From Ecdyonurus torrentis (Eukaryota; Arthropoda; Insecta; Ephemeroptera; Heptageniidae), in the NCBI GenBank assembly GCA_949318235.1, contig CASGGR010000056.1, positions 372,001-436,000 of the forward strand: a stretch of 64,000 nucleotides of DNA, in the 5' to 3' direction. Positions 1 through 11,600 of this stretch are shown here, one piece after another. Each line of letters starts with the position of its first letter. The stretch's first letter is position 1. The notes under the pieces were generated by a model. It did no database searches. It was not told where the DNA came from and saw nothing but the letters and a program-made list of their open reading frames with translations. Both the position numbers and the translations under genes were made by a program.

Positions 1-74
1 AAGTTCAAGACATCTTTTTCGTACAGAATTGAAAAAGCTATGTTTTAAGATATATTGAATGTCTGTAGCATTTT

Positions 75-105
75 TAGTTTTTGAGAAATCATCAAAACTA
101 GTTTT
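75..105. repeat. Inverted repeat overlapping a 12-bp palindrome (present in most monomers)
   Basis: In the first monomer tagtttt (75-81) is the reverse complement of aaaacta (94-100). The right arm is also the left half of the perfect 12-bp palindrome aaaactagtttt at 94-105. The block is almost invariant across the array. Exceptions are many type 2 monomers, where position 105 is g and the palindrome loses its end pair, the type 5 variants with an a at position 82, and two type 7 copies with a base change at 61839 and 63806. A role in folding, protein binding or recombination is possible but not shown. Confidence 0.7.
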
Positions 106-211
106 AATCGTGTAAAAAGTATAATTTTTATCATTCAATAACATTTGGTTCTTGAAATAGAAACTTTGTTTTATGACTAGGTTTGGCTACATGACGAGTG
201 AAAACTAAAAT

Positions 212-242
212 TGTCAATAACCCAAAAAGTATGCGTCGGAGC
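212..242. other. Most conserved block of the monomer, containing the gcgtcgg core
   Basis: The last third of the monomer, from tgtcaataaccc through gtatgcgtcggagc, is nearly identical in all copies although it is the most G+C-rich part of an AT-rich repeat. The few changes I saw are at 18189, 18439 (repeated at 50419), 21392-21393, 62475 and 63452. Such an island of constancy is what a protein-binding box in a satellite looks like, but recent homogenisation would give the same picture. It does not match the CENP-B box. One representative copy is listed; the block recurs every 246 bp. Confidence 0.5.
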
Positions 243-366
243 AAAAAAGTTCAAGACATCTTTTTTGTACAGAATTAAAAAAGCTATGTTTTGAGTTAAA
301 AAAGATGTCTGTAGCATTCTTAGTTTTTGAGAAATCATCAAAACTAGTTTGAATCGTGTAAAAAGT

Positions 367-380
367 ATGATTTTTAATAT
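367..380. repeat. Short hairpin motif site (atgat-tttt-atcat); this copy altered
   Basis: In most monomer types positions 121-134 read atgat, tttt, atcat, a perfect 5-bp stem with a 4-base loop. This copy, in monomer 2, carries two private substitutions in the right arm (aatatt where other copies have atcatt). Type 1 monomers have a123 and type 3 monomers have a132, and each breaks one pair without a compensating change, so the sequence gives no evidence that the stem is maintained. Confidence 0.5.
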
Positions 381-3300
381 TCAATAACATTTGTTTTTTG
401 AAATAGAAACTTTGTTTTATGACTAGGTTTGGCTACATGACGAGTGAAAACTAAAATTGTCAATAACCCAAAAAGTATGCGTCGGAGCAAAAAAGTTCAA
501 GACATCTTTTTCGTACAGAATTGAAAAAGCTATGTTTTAAGATATATTGAATGTCTGTAGCATTTTTAGTTTTTGAGAAATCATCAAAACTAGTTTTAAT
601 CGTGTAAAAAGTATAATTTTTATCATTCAATAACATTTGGTTCTTGAAATAGAAACTTTGTTTTATGACTAGGTTTGGCTACATGACGAGTGAAAACTAA
701 AATTGTCAATAACCCAAAAAGTATGCGTCGGAGCAAAAAAGTTCAAGACATCTTTTTTGTAGAGAATTGAAAAAGCTATGTTTTGAGATATATTGAATGT
801 CTGTAGCATTTTTAGTTTTTGAGAAATCATCAAAACTAGTTTTAATCGTGTAAAAAGTATGATTTTTATAATTCAATAACATTTAATTCTTGAAATAGAA
901 ACTTTGTTTTATGACTTGGTTTGGCTACATGATGAGTGATAACTAAAATTGTCAATAACCCAAAAAGTATGCGTCGGAGCAATAAAGTTCAAGACTTTTT
1001 TTTTGTAGACAATTAAAAAAGCTATGTTTTGAGTTATATTGGATGTCTGTAGCATTTTTAGTTTTTGAGAAATCATCAAAACTAGTTTTAATCGTGTAAA
1101 AAGTATGATTTTTATCATTCAATAACATTTGTTTCTTGAAATAGAAACTTTGTTTTATGACTTGGTTTGGCTACATGACGAGTGAAAACTAAAATTGTCA
1201 ATAACCCAAAAAGTATGCGTCGGAGCAAAAAAGTTCAAGACATCTTTTTTGTACAGAAATGAAAAAGCTATGTTTTGAGATATATTGAATGTCTGTAGCA
1301 TTTTTAGTTTTTGAGAAATCATCAAAACTAGTTTTAATCGTGTAAAAAGTATGATTTTTATAATTCAATAACATTTAATTCTTGAAATAGAAACTTTGTT
1401 TTATGACTTGGTTTGGCTACATGATGAGTGATAACTAAAATTGTCAATAACCCAAAAAGTATGCGTCGGAGCAATAAAGTTCAAGACTGTTTTTTTGTAG
1501 ACAATTAAAAAAGCTATGTTTTGAGTTATATTGGATGTCTGTAGCATTTTTAGTTTTTGAGAAATCATCAAAACTAGTTTTAATCGTGTAAAAAGTATGA
1601 TTTTTATCATTCAATAACATTTGTTTCTTGAAATAGAAACTTTGTTTTATGACTAGGTTTGGCTACATGACGAGTGAAAACTAAAATTGTCAATAACCCA
1701 AAAAGTATGCGTCGGAGCAAAAAAGTTCAATACATATTTTTTGTACAGAATTGAAAAAGCTATGTTTTAAGTTAAAATAAATGTCTGTAGCATTCTTAGT
1801 TTTTGAGAAATCATCAAAACTAGTTTTAATCGTGTAAAAAGTATGATTTTTATCATTCAATAACATTTAATTTTTGAAATAGAAACTTTGTTTTATGACT
1901 TGGTTTGGCTACATGATGAGTGATAACTAAAATTGTCAATAACCCAAAAAGTATGCGTCGGAGCAAAAAAGTTCAAGACATCTTTTTTGTACAGAATTGA
2001 AAAAGCTATGTTTTGAGATATATTGATTGTCTGTAGCATTTTTAGTTTTTGAGAAATCATCAAAACTAGTTTTAATCGTGTAAAAAGTATGATTTTTATC
2101 ATTCAATAACATTTGGTTCTTGAAATAGAAACTTTGTTTTATGACTAGGTTTGGCTACATGACGAGTGAAAACTAAAATTGTCAATAACCCAAAAAGTAT
2201 GCGTCGGAGCAAAAAAGTTCAAGACATCTTTTTCGTACAGAATTGAAAAAGCTATGTTTTAAGATATATTGAATGTCTGTAGCATTTTTAGTTTTTGAGA
2301 AATCATCAAAACTAGTTTTAATCGTGTAAAAAGTATAATTTTTATCATTCAATAACATTTGGTTCTTGAAATAGAAACTTTGTTTTATGACTAGGTTTGG
2401 CTACATGACGAGTGAAAACTAAAATTGTCAATAACCCAAAAAGTATGCGTCGGAGCAAAAAAGTTCAAGACATCTTTTTTGTACAGAATTAAAAAAGCTA
2501 TGTTTTGAGTTAAAAAAGATGTCTGTAGCATTCTTAGTTTTTGAGAAATCATCAAAACTAGTTTGAATCGTGTAAAAAGTATGATTTTTATCATTCAATA
2601 ACATTTGTTTTTTGAAATAGAAACTTTGTTTTATGACTAGGTTTGGCTACATGACGAGTGAAAACTAAAATTGTCAATAACCCAAAAAGTATGCGTCGGA
2701 GCAAAAAAGTTCAAGACATCTTTTTCGTACAGAATTGAAAAAGCTATGTTTTAAGATATATTGAATGTCTGTAGCATTTTTAGTTTTTGAGAAATCATCA
2801 AAACTAGTTTTAATCGTGTAAAAAGTATAATTTTTATCATTCAATAACATTTGGTTCTTGAAATAGAAACTTTGTTTTATGACTAGGTTTGGCTACATGA
2901 CGAGTGAAAACTAAAATTGTCAATAACCCAAAAAGTATGCGTCGGAGCAAAAAAGTTCAAGACATCTTTTTTGTAGAGAATTGAAAAAGCTATGTTTTGA
3001 GATATATTGAATGTCTGTAGCATTTTTAGTTTTTGAGAAATCATCAAAACTAGTTTTAATCGTGTAAAAAGTATGATTTTTATAATTCAATAACATTTAA
3101 TTCTTGAAATAGAAACTTTGTTTTATGACTTGGTTTGGCTACATGATGAGTGATAACTAAAATTGTCAATAACCCAAAAAGTATGCGTCGGAGCAATAAA
3201 GTTCAAGACTTTTTTTTTGTAGACAATTAAAAAAGCTATGTTTTGAGTTATATTGGATGTCTGTAGCATTTTTAGTTTTTGAGAAATCATCAAAACTAGT

Positions 3301-6300
3301 TTTAATCGTGTAAAAAGTATGATTTTTATCATTCAATAACATTTGTTTCTTGAAATAGAAACTTTGTTTTATGACTAGGTTTGGCTACATGACGAGTGAA
3401 AACTAAAATTGTCAATAACCCAAAAAGTATGCGTCGGAGCAAAAAAGTTCAATACATATTTTTTGTACAGAATTGAAAAAGCTATGTTTTAAGTTAAAAT
3501 AAATGTCTGTAGCATTCTTAGTTTTTGAGAAATCATCAAAACTAGTTTTAATCGTGTAAAAAGTATGATTTTTATCATTCAATAACATTTAATTTTTGAA
3601 ATAGAAACTTTGTTTTATGACTTGGTTTGGCTACATGATGAGTGATAACTAAAATTGTCAATAACCCAAAAAGTATGCGTCGGAGCAAAAAAGTTCAAGA
3701 CATCTTTTTTGTACAGAATTGAAAAAGCTATGTTTTGAGATATATTGATTGTCTGTAGCATTTTTAGTTTTTGAGAAATCATCAAAACTAGTTTTAATCG
3801 TGTAAAAAGTATGATTTTTATCATTCAATAACATTTGGTTCTTGAAATAGAAACTTTGTTTTATGACTAGGTTTGGCTACATGACGAGTGAAAACTAAAA
3901 TTGTCAATAACCCAAAAAGTATGCGTCGGAGCAAAAAAGTTCAAGACATCTTTTTCGTACAGAATTGAAAAAGCTATGTTTTAAGATATATTGAATGTCT
4001 GTAGCATTTTTAGTTTTTGAGAAATCATCAAAACTAGTTTTAATCGTGTAAAAAGTATAATTTTTATCATTCAATAACATTTGGTTCTTGAAATAGAAAC
4101 TTTGTTTTATGACTAGGTTTGGCTACATGACGAGTGAAAACTAAAATTGTCAATAACCCAAAAAGTATGCGTCGGAGCAAAAAAGTTCAAGACATCTTTT
4201 TTGTACAGAATTAAAAAAGCTATGTTTTGAGTTAAAAAAGATGTCTGTAGCATTCTTAGTTTTTGAGAAATCATCAAAACTAGTTTGAATCGTGTAAAAA
4301 GTATGATTTTTATCATTCAATAACATTTGTTTTTTGAAATAGAAACTTTGTTTTATGACTAGGTTTGGCTACATGACGAGTGAAAACTAAAATTGTCAAT
4401 AACCCAAAAAGTATGCGTCGGAGCAAAAAAGTTCAAGACATCTTTTTCGTACAGAATTGAAAAAGCTATGTTTTAAGATATATTGAATGTCTGTAGCATT
4501 TTTAGTTTTTGAGAAATCATCAAAACTAGTTTTAATCGTGTAAAAAGTATAATTTTTATCATTCAATAACATTTGGTTCTTGAAATAGAAACTTTGTTTT
4601 ATGACTAGGTTTGGCTACATGACGAGTGAAAACTAAAATTGTCAATAACCCAAAAAGTATGCGTCGGAGCAAAAAAGTTCAAGACATCTTTTTTGTACAG
4701 AATTAAAAAAGCTATGTTTTGAGTTATACTGGATGTCTGTAGCATTTTTAGTTTTTGAGAAATCATCAAAACTAGTTTTAATCGTGTAAAAAGTATGATT
4801 TTTATCATTCAATAACATTTGGTTCTTGAAATAGAAACTTTGTTTTATGACTAGGTTTGGCTACATGACGAGTGAAAACTAAAATTGTCAATAACCCAAA
4901 AAGTATGCGTCGGAGCAAAAAAGTTCAAGACATCTTTTTCGTACAGAATTGAAAAAGCTATGTTTTGAGTTATATTGGATGTCTGTAGCATTTTTAGTTT
5001 TTGAGAAATCATCAAAACTAGTTTTAATCGTGTAAAAAGTATAATTTTTATCATTCAATAACATTTGGTTCTTGAAATAGAAACTTTGTTTTATGACTAG
5101 GTTTGGCTACATGACGAGTGAAAACTAAAATTGTCAATAACCCAAAAAGTATGCGTCGGAGCAAAAAAGTTCAAGACATCTTTTTTGTACAGAAATGAAA
5201 AAGCTATGTTTTGAGTTAAAAAAGATGTCTATAGCATTCTTAGTTTTTGAGAAATCATCAAAACTAGTTTTAATCGTGTAAAAAGTATGATTTTTATCAT
5301 TCAATAACATTTAATTCTTGAAATAGAAACTTTGTTTTATGACTTGGTTTGGCTTCATGATGAGTGATAACTAAAATTGTCAATAACCCAAAAAGTATGC
5401 GTCGGAGCAAAAAAGTTCAAGACATCTTTTTCGTACAGAATTGAAAAAGCTATGTTTTAAGATATATTGAATGTCTGTAGCATTTTTAGTTTTTGAGAAA
5501 TCATCAAAACTAGTTTTAATCGTGTAAAAAGTATAATTTTTATCATTCAATAACATTTGGTTCTTGAAATAGAAACTTTGTTTTATGACTAGGTTTGGCT
5601 ACATGACGAGTGAAAACTAAAATTGTCAATAACCCAAAAAGTATGCGTCGGAGCAAAAAAGTTCAAGACATCTTTTTTGTACAGAATTAAAAAAGCTATG
5701 TTTTGAGTTAAAATAGATGTCTGTAGCATTCTTAGTTTTTGAGAAATCATCAAAACTAGTTTGAATCGTGTAAAAAGTATGATTTTTATCATTCAATAAC
5801 ATTTAATTTTTGAAATAGAAACTTTGTTTTATGACTTGGTTTGGCTACATGATGAGTGATAACTAAAATTGTCAATAACCCAAAAAGTATGCGTCGGAGC
5901 AAAAAAGTTCAAGACATCTTTTTTGTACAGAATTGAAAAAGCTATGTTTTGAGATATATTGATTGTCTGTAGCATTTTTAGTTTTTGAGAAATCATCAAA
6001 ACTAGTTTTAATCGTGTAAAAAGTATGATTTTTATCATTCAATAACATTTGGTTCTTGAAATAGAAACTTTGTTTTATGACTAGGTTTGGCTACATGACG
6101 AGTGAAAACTAAAATTGTCAATAACCCAAAAAGTATGCGTCGGAGCAAAAAAGTTCAAGACATCTTTTTCGTACAGAATTGAAAAAGCTATGTTTTAAGA
6201 TATATTGAATGTCTGTAGCATTTTTAGTTTTTGAGAAATCATCAAAACTAGTTTTAATCGTGTAAAAAGTATAATTTTTATCATTCAATAACATTTGGTT

Positions 6301-6888
6301 CTTGAAATAGAAACTTTGTTTTATGACTAGGTTTGGCTACATGACGAGTGAAAACTAAAATTGTCAATAACCCAAAAAGTATGCGTCGGAGCAAAAAAGT
6401 TCAAGACATCTTTTTTGTACAGAATTAAAAAAGCTATGTTTTGAGTTAAAAAAGATGTCTGTAGCATTCTTAGTTTTTGAGAAATCATCAAAACTAGTTT
6501 GAATCGTGTAAAAAGTATGATTTTTATCATTCAATAACATTTGTTTTTTGAAATAGAAACTTTGTTTTATGACTAGGTTTGGCTACATGACGAGTGAAAA
6601 CTAAAATTGTCAATAACCCAAAAAGTATGCGTCGGAGCAAAAAAGTTCAAGACATCTTTTTCGTACAGAATTGAAAAAGCTATGTTTTAAGATATATTGA
6701 ATGTCTGTAGCATTTTTAGTTTTTGAGAAATCATCAAAACTAGTTTTAATCGTGTAAAAAGTATAATTTTTATCATTCAATAACATTTGGTTCTTGAAAT
6801 AGAAACTTTGTTTTATGACTAGGTTTGGCTACATGACGAGTGAAAACTAAAATTGTCAATAACCCAAAAAGTATGCGTCGGAGCAAAA

Positions 6889-7135
6889 AAGTTCAAGACA
6901 TCTTTTTTGTACAGAATTAAAAAAAGCTATGTTTTGAGTTATACTGGATGTCTGTAGCATTTTTAGTTTTTGAGAAATCATCAAAACTAGTTTTAATCGT
7001 GTAAAAAGTATGATTTTTATCATTCAATAACATTTGGTTCTTGAAATAGAAACTTTGTTTTATGACTAGGTTTGGCTACATGACGAGTGAAAACTAAAAT
7101 TGTCAATAACCCAAAAAGTATGCGTCGGAGCAAAA
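6889..7135. repeat. 247-bp monomer with one extra A
   Basis: This type 7 monomer has seven A's (6919-6925) where the other type 7 copies have six. It shifts the phase of all following units by one base. The same insertion recurs in 15254-15500, in the matching place of the 8.6-kb unit, so the insertion came before that duplication. I saw it nowhere else. Confidence 0.9.
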
Positions 7136-8611
7136 AAGTTCAAGACATCTTTTTCGTACAGAATTGAAAAAGCTATGTTTTGAGTTATATTGGATGTCTG
7201 TAGCATTTTTAGTTTTTGAGAAATCATCAAAACTAGTTTTAATCGTGTAAAAAGTATAATTTTTATCATTCAATAACATTTGGTTCTTGAAATAGAAACT
7301 TTGTTTTATGACTAGGTTTGGCTACATGACGAGTGAAAACTAAAATTGTCAATAACCCAAAAAGTATGCGTCGGAGCAAAAAAGTTCAAGACATCTTTTT
7401 TGTACAGAAATGAAAAAGCTATGTTTTGAGTTAAAAAAGATGTCTATAGCATTCTTAGTTTTTGAGAAATCATCAAAACTAGTTTTAATCGTGTAAAAAG
7501 TATGATTTTTATCATTCAATAACATTTAATTCTTGAAATAGAAACTTTGTTTTATGACTTGGTTTGGCTTCATGATGAGTGATAACTAAAATTGTCAATA
7601 ACCCAAAAAGTATGCGTCGGAGCAAAAAAGTTCAAGACATCTTTTTTGTAGAAAATTGAAAAAGCTATGTTTTGAGATATATTGAATGTCTGTAGCATTT
7701 TTAGTTTTTGAGAAATCATCAAAACTAGTTTTAATCGTGTAAAAAGTATGATTTTTATAATTCAATAACATTTAATTCTTGAAATAGAAACTTTGTTTTA
7801 TGACTTGGTTTGGCTACATGATGAGTGATAACTAAAATTGTCAATAACCCAAAAAGTATGCGTCGGAGCAATAAAGTTCAAGACTTTTTTTTTGTAGACA
7901 ATTAAAAAAGCTATGTTTTGAGTTATATTGGATGTCTGTAGCATTTTTAGTTTTTGAGAAATCATCAAAACTAGTTTTAATCGTGTAAAAAGTATGATTT
8001 TTATCATTCAATAACATTTGTTTCTTGAAATAGAAACTTTGTTTTATGACTAGGTTTGGCTACATGACGAGTGAAAACTAAAATTGTCAATAACCCAAAA
8101 AGTATGCGTCGGAGCAAAAAAGTTCAATACATATTTTTTGTACAGAATTGAAAAAGCTATGTTTTAAGTTAAAATAAATGTCTGTAGCATTCTTAGTTTT
8201 TGAGAAATCATCAAAACTAGTTTTAATCGTGTAAAAAGTATGATTTTTATCATTCAATAACATTTAATTTTTGAAATAGAAACTTTGTTTTATGACTTGG
8301 TTTGGCTACATGATGAGTGATAACTAAAATTGTCAATAACCCAAAAAGTATGCGTCGGAGCAAAAAAGTTCAAGACATCTTTTTTGTACAGAATTGAAAA
8401 AGCTATGTTTTGAGATATATTGATTGTCTGTAGCATTTTTAGTTTTTGAGAAATCATCAAAACTAGTTTTAATCGTGTAAAAAGTATGATTTTTATCATT
8501 CAATAACATTTGGTTCTTGAAATAGAAACTTTGTTTTATGACTAGGTTTGGCTACATGACGAGTGAAAACTAAAATTGTCAATAACCCAAAAAGTATGCG
8601 TCGGAGCAAAA

Positions 8612-11600
8612 AAGTTCAAGACATCTTTTTCGTACAGAATTGAAAAAGCTATGTTTTAAGATATATTGAATGTCTGTAGCATTTTTAGTTTTTGAGAAAT
8701 CATCAAAACTAGTTTTAATCGTGTAAAAAGTATAATTTTTATCATTCAATAACATTTGGTTCTTGAAATAGAAACTTTGTTTTATGACTAGGTTTGGCTA
8801 CATGACGAGTGAAAACTAAAATTGTCAATAACCCAAAAAGTATGCGTCGGAGCAAAAAAGTTCAAGACATCTTTTTTGTACAGAATTAAAAAAGCTATGT
8901 TTTGAGTTAAAAAAGATGTCTGTAGCATTCTTAGTTTTTGAGAAATCATCAAAACTAGTTTGAATCGTGTAAAAAGTATGATTTTTATCATTCAATAACA
9001 TTTGTTTTTTGAAATAGAAACTTTGTTTTATGACTAGGTTTGGCTACATGACGAGTGAAAACTAAAATTGTCAATAACCCAAAAAGTATGCGTCGGAGCA
9101 AAAAAGTTCAAGACATCTTTTTCGTACAGAATTGAAAAAGCTATGTTTTAAGATATATTGAATGTCTGTAGCATTTTTAGTTTTTGAGAAATCATCAAAA
9201 CTAGTTTTAATCGTGTAAAAAGTATAATTTTTATCATTCAATAACATTTGGTTCTTGAAATAGAAACTTTGTTTTATGACTAGGTTTGGCTACATGACGA
9301 GTGAAAACTAAAATTGTCAATAACCCAAAAAGTATGCGTCGGAGCAAAAAAGTTCAAGACATCTTTTTTGTAGAGAATTGAAAAAGCTATGTTTTGAGAT
9401 ATATTGAATGTCTGTAGCATTTTTAGTTTTTGAGAAATCATCAAAACTAGTTTTAATCGTGTAAAAAGTATGATTTTTATAATTCAATAACATTTAATTC
9501 TTGAAATAGAAACTTTGTTTTATGACTTGGTTTGGCTACATGATGAGTGATAACTAAAATTGTCAATAACCCAAAAAGTATGCGTCGGAGCAATAAAGTT
9601 CAAGACTTTTTTTTTGTAGACAATTAAAAAAGCTATGTTTTGAGTTATATTGGATGTCTGTAGCATTTTTAGTTTTTGAGAAATCATCAAAACTAGTTTT
9701 AATCGTGTAAAAAGTATGATTTTTATCATTCAATAACATTTGTTTCTTGAAATAGAAACTTTGTTTTATGACTTGGTTTGGCTACATGACGAGTGAAAAC
9801 TAAAATTGTCAATAACCCAAAAAGTATGCGTCGGAGCAAAAAAGTTCAAGACATCTTTTTTGTACAGAAATGAAAAAGCTATGTTTTGAGATATATTGAA
9901 TGTCTGTAGCATTTTTAGTTTTTGAGAAATCATCAAAACTAGTTTTAATCGTGTAAAAAGTATGATTTTTATAATTCAATAACATTTAATTCTTGAAATA
10001 GAAACTTTGTTTTATGACTTGGTTTGGCTACATGATGAGTGATAACTAAAATTGTCAATAACCCAAAAAGTATGCGTCGGAGCAATAAAGTTCAAGACTT
10101 TTTTTTTGTAGACAATTAAAAAAGCTATGTTTTGAGTTATATTGGATGTCTGTAGCATTTTTAGTTTTTGAGAAATCATCAAAACTAGTTTTAATCGTGT
10201 AAAAAGTATGATTTTTATCATTCAATAACATTTGTTTCTTGAAATAGAAACTTTGTTTTATGACTAGGTTTGGCTACATGACGAGTGAAAACTAAAATTG
10301 TCAATAACCCAAAAAGTATGCGTCGGAGCAAAAAAGTTCAATACATATTTTTTGTACAGAATTGAAAAAGCTATGTTTTAAGTTAAAATAAATGTCTGTA
10401 GCATTCTTAGTTTTTGAGAAATCATCAAAACTAGTTTTAATCGTGTAAAAAGTATGATTTTTATCATTCAATAACATTTAATTTTTGAAATAGAAACTTT
10501 GTTTTATGACTTGGTTTGGCTACATGATGAGTGATAACTAAAATTGTCAATAACCCAAAAAGTATGCGTCGGAGCAAAAAAGTTCAAGACATCTTTTTTG
10601 TACAGAATTGAAAAAGCTATGTTTTGAGATATATTGATTGTCTGTAGCATTTTTAGTTTTTGAGAAATCATCAAAACTAGTTTTAATCGTGTAAAAAGTA
10701 TGATTTTTATCATTCAATAACATTTGGTTCTTGAAATAGAAACTTTGTTTTATGACTAGGTTTGGCTACATGACGAGTGAAAACTAAAATTGTCAATAAC
10801 CCAAAAAGTATGCGTCGGAGCAAAAAAGTTCAAGACATCTTTTTCGTACAGAATTGAAAAAGCTATGTTTTAAGATATATTGAATGTCTGTAGCATTTTT
10901 AGTTTTTGAGAAATCATCAAAACTAGTTTTAATCGTGTAAAAAGTATAATTTTTATCATTCAATAACATTTGGTTCTTGAAATAGAAACTTTGTTTTATG
11001 ACTAGGTTTGGCTACATGACGAGTGAAAACTAAAATTGTCAATAACCCAAAAAGTATGCGTCGGAGCAAAAAAGTTCAAGACATCTTTTTTGTACAGAAT
11101 TAAAAAAGCTATGTTTTGAGTTAAAAAAGATGTCTGTAGCATTCTTAGTTTTTGAGAAATCATCAAAACTAGTTTGAATCGTGTAAAAAGTATGATTTTT
11201 ATCATTCAATAACATTTGTTTTTTGAAATAGAAACTTTGTTTTATGACTAGGTTTGGCTACATGACGAGTGAAAACTAAAATTGTCAATAACCCAAAAAG
11301 TATGCGTCGGAGCAAAAAAGTTCAAGACATCTTTTTCGTACAGAATTGAAAAAGCTATGTTTTAAGATATATTGAATGTCTGTAGCATTTTTAGTTTTTG
11401 AGAAATCATCAAAACTAGTTTTAATCGTGTAAAAAGTATAATTTTTATCATTCAATAACATTTGGTTCTTGAAATAGAAACTTTGTTTTATGACTAGGTT
11501 TGGCTACATGACGAGTGAAAACTAAAATTGTCAATAACCCAAAAAGTATGCGTCGGAGCAAAAAAGTTCAAGACATCTTTTTTGTAGAGAATTGAAAAAG

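Larger units (their letters stand above)
1..246. repeat. Reference monomer (type 1) and key to monomer types
   Basis: Positions here are within the monomer. Variable sites are 9-31, 47-60, 65, 72, 75, 82, 105, 123, 132, 147-152, 179, 189, 194, 202 and 245; long nearly invariant stretches lie between. Type 1: tcgtac at 19, ttaagata at 45, a123, ggttcttg, a179, c194. Type 2: gagttaaaaaag, c72, often g105, gttttttg. Type 3: gtagag, gagatatattgaa, a132, aattcttg, t179, t194, end caata. Type 4: gtagacaatt, ttatattgg, gtttcttg. Type 5: gttcaataca, aagttaaaataa, aatttttg. Type 6: gatatattgattg. Type 7: gttatactgg. Type 8: tcgtac with ttatattgg and a123. Type 9: acagaaatg, gtctatag, aattcttg, t189. 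Type 10: acagaaatg with gtctgtag. Type 11: aaaatatattgaa, gcattttaag. Type 12: gatatattgagtg. Type 1 is the commonest, roughly a quarter of copies. Confidence 0.9.
1..8611. repeat. Higher-order repeat unit, 35 monomers (8611 bp), copy 1
   Basis: The monomer order by type is 1-2-1-3-4-3-4-5-6, then 1-2-1-3-4-5-6, then 1-2-1-7-8-9, then 1-2-6, then 1-2-1-7-8-9-3-4-5-6. The same order starts again at 8612. The unit is itself built of smaller modules that begin 1-2 and mostly end 5-6 or 6. Shared rare marks tie the two copies together: a 247-bp type 7 monomer with seven A's at 6919-6925, a type 4 monomer carrying gacttgg (985-1230), a type 3 monomer reading gtagaaaattg (from 7628), and a type 2 monomer reading gttaaaatagatg (from 5659). 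Private changes in this copy include two bases in monomer 2 and a g in the T-run of monomer 7 (gactgt). The window starts at an arbitrary point, so the true phase of the unit is unknown. Confidence 0.9.

Noticed and set aside
114..232. Evidence that the monomer is itself an old dimer (aaaaagtat at 114 and 224; tcaataac at 135 and 214)
   Set aside because: The two pairs have different spacing (110 and 79 bp) and the sequence around them does not align, so they are more likely chance matches in AT-rich DNA.
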